Source: Gemmataceae bacterium (GTDB lineage Bacteria > Planctomycetota > Planctomycetia > Gemmatales > Gemmataceae). Taken from it: a stretch of 37,805 nucleotides of DNA. The position numbers were made by a program, and so were the translations under genes. Shown piece after piece: positions 17,336-24,537 of the stretch. Each line of letters begins with the position of its first letter. Position 1 is the stretch's first letter. Under the pieces are notes generated by a model. It was not told where the DNA came from, did not search any database, and saw only the letters and a list, made by a program, of their open reading frames with translations. Location: positions 1 through 37,805 of the forward strand of contig JAKEET010000110.1 of assembly GCA_022616435.1 (NCBI GenBank), written 5' to 3'.

Positions 17336-18370
17336 TCACTCAAACAACACACCCTGCCCCGATTGGCCCGGCGGCTTGACGCCGACATGCAGGTAGCCTC
17401 GCGCCGTCGCCTGCCGGCCGCGGGGCGAGCGCACGATGAACTGCTCGCGCAACAGATAAGGCTCGATTTCGTCGCTGAGCGTGTCGGCCGGCAGGTTCAT
17501 CGTGGCGGCCAGGGCTTCCACGCCGGTGGGGCCGCCGGCGAACACCTTGACCAGCGTCTCCAGGTAACGGCAGTCTTGCTTGTCGAGTCCCTCCGAATCG
17601 ACCTCCGACATGGCCAGGGCCTGTTGAACCAGCGCCAGCGTGACTTCGCCGTTGGCCTCGCTGGTGGCGAAGCTGCGCGCCCACCATAGCCTTGCGTTGG
17701 CTACCCGCGGCGTGCCGCGGCTGCGCCGCGCGATTTCCAGCGCGGCGTCCGGCGTCACCATGGTTTGCAGCTTGCGGGCGTTGACGGTCACGATCTCGGC
17801 CAGCTCAGGCACCGTGTAGAAATCCAGGTGCTCGTGCATCTTGAAGCGGTCCCGCATCGGCCCGGACAGCATGCCGCTGCGCGTGGTGGCCCCGATCAGC
17901 GTGAAGTGCTTGAGCGGCATGGAGATGGTGCGGGCGTTGATGCCTTCGCCCAGGACGATATCGACGCGGAAATCCTCCATCGCCGGATAGATGAACTCCT
18001 CAACGACGCGCGGCATGCGATGGATCTCGTCGATGAACAGGATCGAGCCGTCGGTGGCGTTGGTCAGGAACGGCAGCAGATCGGCCGGCTTGCTGAGGGC
18101 CGGACCGCTGGTCATCTGAATGGTCGTGCCGAGCTCGTTGGGCAGCACGGTGGCAAACGTGGTCTTGCCGAGCCCAGGCGGACCATCGAAGAGGATGTGG
18201 GAGAGCGGCTCCTTGAGCTTCTTGCAGGCGTTGAGGACGATGCCGAGCCGCTGCACGACCGCTTTCTGGCCGATGACTTCGCGCAAGAACCGCGGCCGCA
18301 GGGCCGCGTCGCGCAGCCTGTCGTCATCGCCGCCGCCCGTAGCGCCTTGAACGATTGGTTCGCGAGCCAT
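17336..18370 (-). CDS. ruvB: Holliday junction branch migration ATPase RuvB
   Basis: The 344-aa protein is the hexameric AAA+ motor that drives branch migration with RuvA. Visible motifs are LRPRFLREVIGQ near the start, Walker A GPPGLGKTT (63-71), Walker B ILFIDEIHRMP with Asp114-Glu115, sensor 1 LIGATTRSGMLSGPMRDRF, and the C-terminal winged helix with DTLSDEIEPYLLREQFIVRSPRGRQATARGY. The sensor-2 region reads RGTPRVANARLWWARSF; most bacterial RuvB proteins have a more basic RLLRRVRD-type stretch after RGTPRIAN, so this segment is divergent. It is last in the ruvCAB run, 62 bp after ruvA, with an inverted repeat in between. Confidence 0.94.
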   Translation of the reverse strand: MAREPIVQGATGGGDDDRLRDAALRPRFLREVIGQKAVVQRLGIVLNACKKLKEPLSHILFDGPPGLGKTTFATVLPNELGTTIQMTSGPALSKPADLLPFLTNATDGSILFIDEIHRMPRVVEEFIYPAMEDFRVDIVLGEGINARTISMPLKHFTLIGATTRSGMLSGPMRDRFKMHEHLDFYTVPELAEIVTVNARKLQTMVTPDAALEIARRSRGTPRVANARLWWARSFATSEANGEVTLALVQQALAMSEVDSEGLDKQDCRYLETLVKVFAGGPTGVEALAATMNLPADTLSDEIEPYLLREQFIVRSPRGRQATARGYLHVGVKPPGQSGQGVLFE

Positions 18371-18380
18371 GACGTTCCTT

Positions 18381-18436
18381 GTAGGTCCGGCGAGCCGAGC
18401 CGGACCAGCCGGCCCCGCTCGGCTCGCGGGGCCTAC
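18381..18436. repeat. Inverted repeat between ruvA and ruvB
   Basis: The left arm at 18381-18400 (GTAGGTCCGGCG then AGCCGAGC) and the right arm at 18417-18436 match at 18 of 20 positions as reverse complements. The hairpin nearly fills the 62-bp gap between ruvA and ruvB. It could stabilise the ruvCA message or attenuate ruvB. Confidence 0.75.
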
Positions 18437-19065
18437 TTCTGCTGGTAAATCGCCAGCAGGATGTCCTCCACGGTTTTATATGTTTTGCCCCCCGTGAGGA
18501 CGCGGTCGAGCCGGTCGCGCGCTTCGCTGGGACTGTGGCCGACGGTGAGGAGCGCCCGATAGGCGTCATCGAGCACGTCGCCGGCGACGGCCGCGGCCGC
18601 CGGAGCTTGCGCCGCGTCGCCGGCCGGCGTCGCCATCAGGGCGAACTTGGTCACCTTGCGCCGCAGCGTGGCCACGATCTGCTCCGCGCTCGCCGGCCCG
18701 ATCCCCGGCAGCGTGGTCAGCCATTTGACGTCCTGCCGCTGGATGGCGTCGGCGATCTCTTTCACCGGCCGCATCAGGGCCTTCAACGCCTTGCGGACGC
18801 CGACCTTGTCCACCGTGCAGAACAGCTCGAAGAACTCCAGCTCCGCCTCGGCCGTGAAGCCGATCAGCCGCGGCACGACGCGGCCCTGCATCGGATTGCC
18901 GTCCATGTATTCACTGGTATGGAGCGTCGCTTCCTGGCCGAGCTTGAGCTGCACGGCGCGGCGCACGAACTCCGGCACGAGGAGCTGATACTCCAGCGGC
19001 CCGACCTGGACGCGGATTTCCTCGTCGAGCACGCGATTGATGACGCCGGTGATCTTGGTGATCAT
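18433..19065 (-). CDS. ruvA: Holliday junction branch migration protein RuvA
   Basis: The 210-aa protein has the RuvA layout. An N-terminal OB-fold (ITKITGVINRVLDEEIRVQVG) is followed by the helix-hairpin-helix domain with LFCTVDKVGVRKALKAL and LTTLPGIGPASAEQIVATL, an Ala-rich linker, and the C-terminal RuvB-binding domain (DDAYRALLTVGHSPSEARDRLD). It binds the four-way junction and recruits RuvB. Compared with E. coli the first hairpin motif (usually GVGPKLA) reads KVGVRKAL. The ATG at 19065 overlaps the ruvC stop by ATGA. Confidence 0.92.
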   Translation of the reverse strand: MITKITGVINRVLDEEIRVQVGPLEYQLLVPEFVRRAVQLKLGQEATLHTSEYMDGNPMQGRVVPRLIGFTAEAELEFFELFCTVDKVGVRKALKALMRPVKEIADAIQRQDVKWLTTLPGIGPASAEQIVATLRRKVTKFALMATPAGDAAQAPAAAAVAGDVLDDAYRALLTVGHSPSEARDRLDRVLTGGKTYKTVEDILLAIYQQK

Positions 19066-19580
19066 GCGGGAAGTTTCTGCGCGTAGTAATGGCACAGCGC
19101 CACGGCCAGCGCGTCGGCCACGTCGGGCGGGTCGGGGATTGTCGACAACCCCAGTTCGCCCTGGATCGTGCGCTGCACCTGTTCCTTGGACGCCCGGCCG
19201 CTGCCGGTGATCGTCTTCTTGATCCGCGTGGCATTGTAGCTGATGACGGGAATCTTTCGCTGCGCGGCTGCGAGAAAGACGGCGCCGCGGGCATGGCCCA
19301 TCAGGATCGCCGTGCGCGGATGCTTGTAGTGGGCGTAGAGCTGCTCGACCGCGACCGCCTCGGGGGAGAACTGCTCGATCACCTCGATCACGCCCTCGAA
19401 GATCGCCAGGACGCGGCTGGCCATGTCCGTTGTCGCGGTCCCCGGCCGGATGACGCCGGCCTCGCACACGACCGGCCGCAGCGGTCCTGGTTCGAGCACG
19501 CCGTAGCCGGTGACGTGCAGGCCGGGGTCGATGCCGAGGATGCGGGACGTCGGCTTTGGTTTTTGGGAATTGGCCTCCAT
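19062..19580 (-). CDS. ruvC: Crossover junction endodeoxyribonuclease RuvC
   Basis: The 172-aa protein is the Holliday junction resolvase with an RNase H-like fold. It shows the catalytic Asp18 in ILGIDPGLHVTGYGV, Glu79 in VAVEQLYAHYKHP and the C-terminal pair Asp153/Asp156 in PPDVADALAVALCHY. The length is typical. It lies 12 bp after the small gene ending at 19593 and overlaps ruvA by 4 bp, so ruvCAB and the two small genes upstream are likely co-transcribed with cysS. Confidence 0.94.
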   Translation of the reverse strand: MEANSQKPKPTSRILGIDPGLHVTGYGVLEPGPLRPVVCEAGVIRPGTATTDMASRVLAIFEGVIEVIEQFSPEAVAVEQLYAHYKHPRTAILMGHARGAVFLAAAQRKIPVISYNATRIKKTITGSGRASKEQVQRTIQGELGLSTIPDPPDVADALAVALCHYYAQKLPA

Positions 19581-19592
19581 GCAACGGCCTTT

Positions 19593-19940
19593 TCAGCGAC
19601 TCGCGGGAAGAGCGGAGACGCGTTTCTCGGCTGCGCGGGTTAGAAGATCGTCCAGAAGATCGGTCTGAATACTCCGCCGCTTGGACGGATCAAATCCCAC
19701 ATGCGAGATTGGGATAACTGCCAGCGATTCGATGGCCTTATCTGCTAACGACTCCCATGATCCATCCCAATCCGCCTCGGTCAGCTCTGGCAGCGCATAA
19801 ACGTGGTAGACATCAGAGAAATCTTCGGTCCCCTCGTCGAATGGACAATCGAACAGAAACAAGCGATCGCGATGTCGGACCAAGAATATCCGCGGGAAAT
19901 CCCGGTAGTCTCGATATTGAATGATTTGAGTTGAAGCCAT
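19593..19940 (-). CDS. Hypothetical protein (115 aa), second of an unknown pair
   Basis: I do not recognise this protein. It begins ASTQIIQYRDYRDFPRIFLV and continues with an acidic middle (DCPFDEGTEDFSDVYHVYAL). The middle also has LTEADWDGSWESLADKAIES, and the C-terminus is basic. There is no signal peptide or membrane segment. I chose the ATG at 19940 because GAGGAG lies 6 bases upstream; the frame upstream lacks protein character. It follows the gene read from 20349 and precedes ruvC. The paired arrangement and the acidic second protein recall effector-immunity or toxin-antitoxin pairs, but no known domain supports this. Confidence 0.7.
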   Translation of the reverse strand: MASTQIIQYRDYRDFPRIFLVRHRDRLFLFDCPFDEGTEDFSDVYHVYALPELTEADWDGSWESLADKAIESLAVIPISHVGFDPSKRRSIQTDLLDDLLTRAAEKRVSALPASR

Positions 19941-19951
19941 CGTGCACTCCT

Positions 19952-20349
19952 CTAGGGCTTGCCGTCGATGCGCTGCGACGGGGCACCGGGGTTTTCTGAA
20001 GTTCGGAGAACGGAGCTCCCGTCGGAACCATGACATCCACATGCTGCTGATTTAACGTCAACTTCCGCGAACGCTGTGGCAACCAATGAACGATCCCGCC
20101 GAGTCCCCGGATCGTGCCAACCATAGACCAGCAAATCTGTCCATGCGGCACAGCCGCGGCTGCGGCCTCCAGGGTTGGGCCAACCGTACACGACACCTGC
20201 ATGCCATTGAGAATCGGCGATTGGCCGCCATGCACGACATAGTAATCATCGGGCACCACCGTTGCTGGATCGGCCCCTTGCTGCACTGCCGCCGCGAGGG
20301 CGGCTCCGCACGGATCCGGGAACCCCGTGTCATTGTACCACCCGGGCAC
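19952..20349 (-). pseudogene. Hypothetical protein with an apparent one-base frameshift near its 3' end
   Basis: A GTG at 20349, one base after the cysS stop, opens a frame that reads VPGWYNDTGFPDPCGAALAA, then VVPDDYYVVHGGQSP, VGPTLEAAAAAVPHGQI and LTLNQQHVDV. This is convincing soluble protein sequence of a type I associate with small planctomycete proteins of unknown function, from memory only. The frame does not stop before the next gene and overruns it to 19813. Moving to the next frame around 19970-19990 instead gives the ending QRIDGKP and a TAG at 19952, 11 bases before the next start. Either a base has been lost, or the ORF overlaps the next gene by 128 bp. Confidence 0.55.
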
Positions 20350-20350
20350 G

Positions 20351-21832
20351 CTACCCCACGCGCCAGATCGTCCCGCCCGGCAAGTCCTCCAGCTTCACCC
20401 CCAGCTCGGTCAGCCGTTTACGGATCTGATCGCCCAGCGCGAAGTTCTTGGCCTTGCGGGCCTCGGCGCGCAGGTCGATCAGGAACTGCATCAGGCCGTT
20501 CACGAGTTGATCGGCGCCGGCGTCCTTGGCGGGCGGCGGCTTGTCGAACACGCCGAGGATCTGGCTCAACTCCTTGAGCGCCAGCGTGCCGCGCTGGAAG
20601 GCGCGGAGATCGTCCGCCGTCCCCTTGCCGGCTTCGAGTTGGCGCTGGTCGGCGAAGCGGTTCAGCGCCGTCAGCAGTCCGAACAACTCGCCGATGGCGC
20701 CGCCGGTGTTGAAGTCGTCGTCCATGTGTTCGAGGAACTTCACCCAGTGACCCATGACTTCGGCGACGAAATCGCTGCCCGGCTGGCCCGGCTCGATCGG
20801 CTTGCGGGTCAGAGGCGCTTGCAGGCTGAAGAAGCTGGTCCTGGTGATCCGCTCGAAGCGCTCGAAGAAGCGGTAGAAGCCGTCGAGGCTGCGCCTTAGT
20901 TCGTTCAGGCGATCCTCGCTGTACGCGATCTCGCTGCGATAGTGCGTGCTCAACAGCAGGAAGCGCACCGTCTCCGGCGCGTGCTTGGCCAGCAGGTCCG
21001 CGACGTTGACCACGTTGCCCACCGAGCCGGCCATCTTCGACTGGCCCATCTTCAACAGGCCGTTGTGCAGCCAGTAGCGGGCGAACGTGCGGCCGGTGAA
21101 CGATTCGGACTGGGCCAGCTCGTTCTCGTGATGCGGAAATTGCAAGTCCAGGCCGCCGCCGTGGATGTCGAGCGTCTGGCCCAGGAGGTTCATGCTCATG
21201 GCCGAGCATTCGATGTGCCAGCCCGGCCGGCCGGGGCCCCACGGGCTGTCCCACAACGGCTCGCCCGGCTTCGATGCTTTCCACAGCGCGAAGTCGCCCG
21301 GGTTGCGTTTCTTGTCGCTGACCTCGACGCGGGCGCCCGCCTCCATCTGCTCGGGATCGCGGTGGCACAGCTTGCCGTAGTCCTCGTCCTTGGCGATGTC
21401 GAAGTACACGTCGCCGCCGGCCGGGTACGCGAAGCCCTTGTCGATCAGCCCCTGGATCATCGTCAGCATGTGCGGGATGTGCTCGGTGGCCCGCGGCATG
21501 TGCGTGATGCCGGTGACGTTCAGCTTGTCGAGGCACGCGACGTAATCCTGCGTCATCTTCTCGGCGAGGTCCTTCACCGTCGTCCCCAGCTCGCGGGCCC
21601 GCACGATCAGCTTGTCGTCCACGTCGGTGATGTTGACGACCCAGACCACGTCGTAGCCGACATAGGTGAGGTAGCGCTTGACCGTGTCGAAGATCACCGG
21701 CCCGACCATGTGGCCGATGTGGCTCGGCTTGTAGACGGTCGGCCCGCACACGTACATGGTCACCGTGCCGGGGGCGACCGTTTCGAACGGCTCTTTTTCC
21801 TTGGTCAGCGTGTTGTAGACGCGGAGCGGCAT
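20351..21832 (-). CDS. cysS: Cysteinyl-tRNA synthetase
   Basis: The 493-aa class I synthetase charges tRNA-Cys. It shows the zinc ligand Cys29 in MYVCGPTVYK, the HIGH motif (38-41), NITDVDDKLI, the GWHIECSAMS zinc segment, HGGGLDLQFPHHENELAQSE, and the C-terminal anticodon-binding part ending LEDLPGGTIWRVG. The KMSKS loop is altered to KMAGS (266-270, in QSKMAGSVGN), so the second lysine of the canonical loop is missing. GAGGG lies 6 bases upstream of the start. It heads a run with two small genes and ruvCAB, and follows ispF by 61 bp. Confidence 0.93.
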   Translation of the reverse strand: MPLRVYNTLTKEKEPFETVAPGTVTMYVCGPTVYKPSHIGHMVGPVIFDTVKRYLTYVGYDVVWVVNITDVDDKLIVRARELGTTVKDLAEKMTQDYVACLDKLNVTGITHMPRATEHIPHMLTMIQGLIDKGFAYPAGGDVYFDIAKDEDYGKLCHRDPEQMEAGARVEVSDKKRNPGDFALWKASKPGEPLWDSPWGPGRPGWHIECSAMSMNLLGQTLDIHGGGLDLQFPHHENELAQSESFTGRTFARYWLHNGLLKMGQSKMAGSVGNVVNVADLLAKHAPETVRFLLLSTHYRSEIAYSEDRLNELRRSLDGFYRFFERFERITRTSFFSLQAPLTRKPIEPGQPGSDFVAEVMGHWVKFLEHMDDDFNTGGAIGELFGLLTALNRFADQRQLEAGKGTADDLRAFQRGTLALKELSQILGVFDKPPPAKDAGADQLVNGLMQFLIDLRAEARKAKNFALGDQIRKRLTELGVKLEDLPGGTIWRVG

Positions 21833-21893
21833 CGAGATCCCTCGCGCTAGACGTATACAAGGAAAGGCAGACGGTTGCGCTAAACGTAAACCA

Positions 21894-22370
21894 CTATTTC
21901 TTCTTGTCGATCAGCACCACGACCTGGCAGCTGATGGCTTCGCCGCGGCCGATGGCGCCGACCTTTTCGCCGGTCTTGGCCTTCACGTTGACGGCGTCCA
22001 GGTCCAGGGTCAAGAGGTCCGCGAGCCGTTTGCGCATCTGGGCTTTGACGGGGCCAAGCTTCGGCTCCTGGGCGAAGACGATCACATCGACGTTGATGAC
22101 GCGATAACCCTTCTGGTCCACGCGGATCAACGTCTCGTGCAGGAAAAAGCTGGATTCGCGGTTCTTGTACTGCGGATCGGTGTCGGGAAAGGCGTCGCCG
22201 ATGTCGCCCAGCCCGGCGGCGCCGAGCAGGGCGTCGGTCAGGGCGTGCAGCACCACGTCCGCGTCGCTGTGGCCGATCAGGCCGCGCGGATGGTCGATGC
22301 GCAAGCCGCCCAGCATCAACGGGCGGCCCACCTCGAGCCGATGGGTGTCGTGGCCGATGCCGACGCGCAT
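21894..22370 (-). CDS. ispF: 2-C-methyl-D-erythritol 2,4-cyclodiphosphate synthase
   Basis: The 158-aa protein catalyses the fifth step of the MEP isoprenoid pathway. It shows the metal ligands Asp8 and His10 in VGIGHDTHRLE, the IGHSDADVVLHALTDALLGA motif with the third ligand His42, GDIGDAFPDTDPQYKN, and the C-terminal VKAKTGEKVGAIGRGEAISC. The length is standard. GGAAGG lies 5 bases upstream of the ATG. The spacer to cysS holds a short direct repeat (GCGCTAGACGTATAC-like at 21844 and 21877). Confidence 0.95.
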   Translation of the reverse strand: MRVGIGHDTHRLEVGRPLMLGGLRIDHPRGLIGHSDADVVLHALTDALLGAAGLGDIGDAFPDTDPQYKNRESSFFLHETLIRVDQKGYRVINVDVIVFAQEPKLGPVKAQMRKRLADLLTLDLDAVNVKAKTGEKVGAIGRGEAISCQVVVLIDKKK

Positions 22371-22443
22371 GGAATCCTTCCTGACAAGGTGGATGAATGG
22401 TGATTGTAGCCGGAAGACTCCGGCCGCGAAAGATGAACTGGCT

Positions 22444-22501
22444 GCCGCTTGCGGCTTAGCGTTCGCTCAAGGATTCCGCGAACGGCTAAGCCGCAAGCGG
22501 C
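22444..22501. repeat. Inverted repeat between dnaB and ispF
   Basis: The left arm at 22444-22466 begins GCCGCTTGCGGCTTAGC. The right arm at 22478-22501 is its reverse complement except for one missing base. A third short copy (GCCGCAAGCGGCC) follows at 22510-22522. It lies just downstream of the dnaB stop (22525 on the minus strand), so it probably folds at the 3' end of the dnaB transcript. Confidence 0.8.
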
Positions 22502-22524
22502 CATGTCGAGCCGCAAGCGGCCAA

Positions 22525-23883
22525 TCAGAACCGGCCCGACACGTCCGGCGCCTTGTTCACGAAGCGCATGAATTCCTTCTCGAACATGAGCTCCACCTTG
22601 CCGGTCGGGCCGTTGCGCTGCTTGCCGACGATCACTTCGAGGACGCCCTCGGATTGCCCCGGCTCGTGGTACTCCGGGCGATGCAAGAGGATGACCGTAT
22701 CGGCGTCCTGCTCGATCGCCCCCGATTCGCGCAGGTCCGACAGCCGCGGGCGATGATCGGTGCGTTCCTCCGAGGAACGGTTGACCTGGGCCAGGGCGAT
22801 CACCGGGATTTTCAGCTCGCGGGCCAGGAACTTGAGCCGCCGCGAGATGGCGGCCACCTGCTCCTGCCGGCTTTCCCGGCTCTTGATGTCCGGGTCGATG
22901 AGCTGCAGGTAATCGATGACCACCGTCTTGATCTTGCTGCGCAGCCTGAGCCGGCGGGCGTTGGCGGCGATGCGGAGCATGTTTTGCCCCGGCGTGTCGT
23001 CGATGAAGAGCTGGGCGTGGCTGAGGGCGTCGGTGCCGGCGTGGAGCTTGTCCTGTTCCTCCAATCCCAGATGGCCCTTGCGAAGACGGTCGCTGCGGAT
23101 CCGCGCCTGGCTGCACAGCATGCGCTCGGCAATCTCGATGCGCGACTGCTCCAGGCTCACGAACAGCGCGGGAATGCCCTCTTCCACGGTGATGTAGCGC
23201 AGGACGTTGAGGGCGAACGCGGTTTTGCCGACGCTCGGCCGGGCCGCGATGATGATCAGCTCGGAGTCCTGGAACCCGGCCGTCAGGCTGTCGAGCTCGA
23301 TGAACCCGGTGGGAATGCCGCTGTAGGCCAGGTGGCCGCGCTTCTTGCGGGCGTCGAGGCGGGTATAGGCCTCGCCGATGGCTTCTTGCAGCGTCTTGGT
23401 GTCGCCGGTGACGCCCATCTCGGCGATTTCCAGGACGCGGCGTTCGGCGTTGTCGAGCAGTTCCTGGGCGGACTGGCCCTGGTCGTAGGCGTCGCTGGCC
23501 AGATCGTTGCAGGCGTGGATCAGGTTGCGGACCAGGGCTTGCTCGCGAATGATCTCGGCGTAGTACTTGTGGTTGCCGGCGCTCGGCGCCGCTTCCCACA
23601 GCTCGACGATGTAGGCGTAGCCGCCGGCGTCCTCGATCCACTGTTTTTCCTTGAGGTAGTTGGCCAGCGTCACGGGATCGGCCGGCTGGCCGCGCTCCAG
23701 GGCCAGCGTGGTCATGGCCTCGAAGATTTTCTGATGGGCGAAGACATAGAAATTCTCCGCCTTCACCAGCTGCACGACTTCCGGGATCAGCTCGTTGTCG
23801 CGGAGCATGCTCCCCAGGACGCCGCGCTCGGCCTCGCGATTGTGGGGCGGCAGGCGTTCGGTGGTTCTCTGTGCGTCGGCCAT
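22525..23883 (-). CDS. dnaB: Replicative DNA helicase DnaB
   Basis: The 452-aa protein is the hexameric replicative helicase. The N-terminal domain shows LPPHNREAERGVLGSMLRDN and IFEAMTTLALERGQPADPVT. The RecA-like C-terminal domain shows LIIIAARPSVGKTAFALNVL (Walker A), FVSLEQSRIEIAERMLC, VVIDYLQLI (Walker B), VIALAQVNRSSEERTDHRPR and ESGAIEQDADTVILLHRPEY. I chose the ATG at 23883 because ADAQRTTERLPPHNREAE matches family N-termini; upstream codons run into an inverted repeat. No intein is present. Confidence 0.95.
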   Translation of the reverse strand: MADAQRTTERLPPHNREAERGVLGSMLRDNELIPEVVQLVKAENFYVFAHQKIFEAMTTLALERGQPADPVTLANYLKEKQWIEDAGGYAYIVELWEAAPSAGNHKYYAEIIREQALVRNLIHACNDLASDAYDQGQSAQELLDNAERRVLEIAEMGVTGDTKTLQEAIGEAYTRLDARKKRGHLAYSGIPTGFIELDSLTAGFQDSELIIIAARPSVGKTAFALNVLRYITVEEGIPALFVSLEQSRIEIAERMLCSQARIRSDRLRKGHLGLEEQDKLHAGTDALSHAQLFIDDTPGQNMLRIAANARRLRLRSKIKTVVIDYLQLIDPDIKSRESRQEQVAAISRRLKFLARELKIPVIALAQVNRSSEERTDHRPRLSDLRESGAIEQDADTVILLHRPEYHEPGQSEGVLEVIVGKQRNGPTGKVELMFEKEFMRFVNKAPDVSGRF

Positions 23884-23937
23884 GACTGCTCCAATTGCCG
23901 GCGTCGCTGGACGAGCGACAATATCTGGCAAGTCATG

Positions 23938-23982
23938 TAGCCGGCGAGCTTGCTCGTCCGCGGCGAGCAAGCTCGCCGGCTA
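23938..23982. repeat. Perfect 19-bp inverted repeat between dnaB and the DJ-1 gene
   Basis: TAGCCGGCGAGCTTGCTCG (23938-23956), a 7-base loop and its exact reverse complement (23964-23982) form a strong hairpin. It lies in the divergent spacer between dnaB (minus) and the DJ-1/PfpI gene (plus), so it is not a simple terminator and would be in a 5' leader of one of them. Confidence 0.85.
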
Positions 23983-24021
23983 AATGAGCTCCTGACTGCT
24001 CTATCTTATGGATGCAACATC

Positions 24022-24537
24022 ATGAACAAGCAACTTCTCGCCTTCGTCGGCGACATCTACGAGGACCTGGAGCTGTGGTATCCGAAGCTCCGGCTGGAGG
24101 CCGCGGGCTGCCGCATGACCCTGGCCGGCGAAGAAATCCGCACGTTCGCCGGCAAGCACGGCTATCCCGCCCCTGCCGACGCGCTGGTGACGCAGGTACA
24201 AAGCCAGGATTTCGCCGGGCTGCTGGTTCCCGGCGGCTTCATGCCGGACAAGCTGCGCCGCAACGCCCACGTGCTGAGGCTGACGCGCGATTTCTTCGAG
24301 CAAGGCAAGCTGGTCGCGTTCATCTGCCACGGCGGCTGGATTCCGATCTCCGCGAAGATTTTGAAGGGCAAACGCGCCACCGGCTCGCTCGGCATCAAGG
24401 ACGACCTGGAAAACGCCGGCGCCATCTGGGTGGACGAGCCGGTCGTCATCGACGGCAATCTGATCTCGAGCCGGACGCCGAAGGATTTGCCGGCGCTTGG
24501 GGAGGCGATGGTGGAGTTTCTACGGTGTGCGAAGTGA
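24022..24537 (+). CDS. DJ-1/PfpI family protein
   Basis: The 171-aa protein has the DJ-1/PfpI/ThiJ glutamine amidotransferase-like fold. The nucleophile elbow is VAFICHGGWIPISA with Cys102, and the N-terminal acidic segment DIYEDLELWYP carries the conserved Glu. GLLVPGGFMPDKLRR and YPAPADALV are typical of PfpI-like members. Members act as deglycases, chaperones or peptidases; the activity here is not predictable. The start at 24022 gives the family length. Its 3' end overlaps the convergent glycosyltransferase by 18 bp. Confidence 0.85.
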   Translation: MNKQLLAFVGDIYEDLELWYPKLRLEAAGCRMTLAGEEIRTFAGKHGYPAPADALVTQVQSQDFAGLLVPGGFMPDKLRRNAHVLRLTRDFFEQGKLVAFICHGGWIPISAKILKGKRATGSLGIKDDLENAGAIWVDEPVVIDGNLISSRTPKDLPALGEAMVEFLRCAK

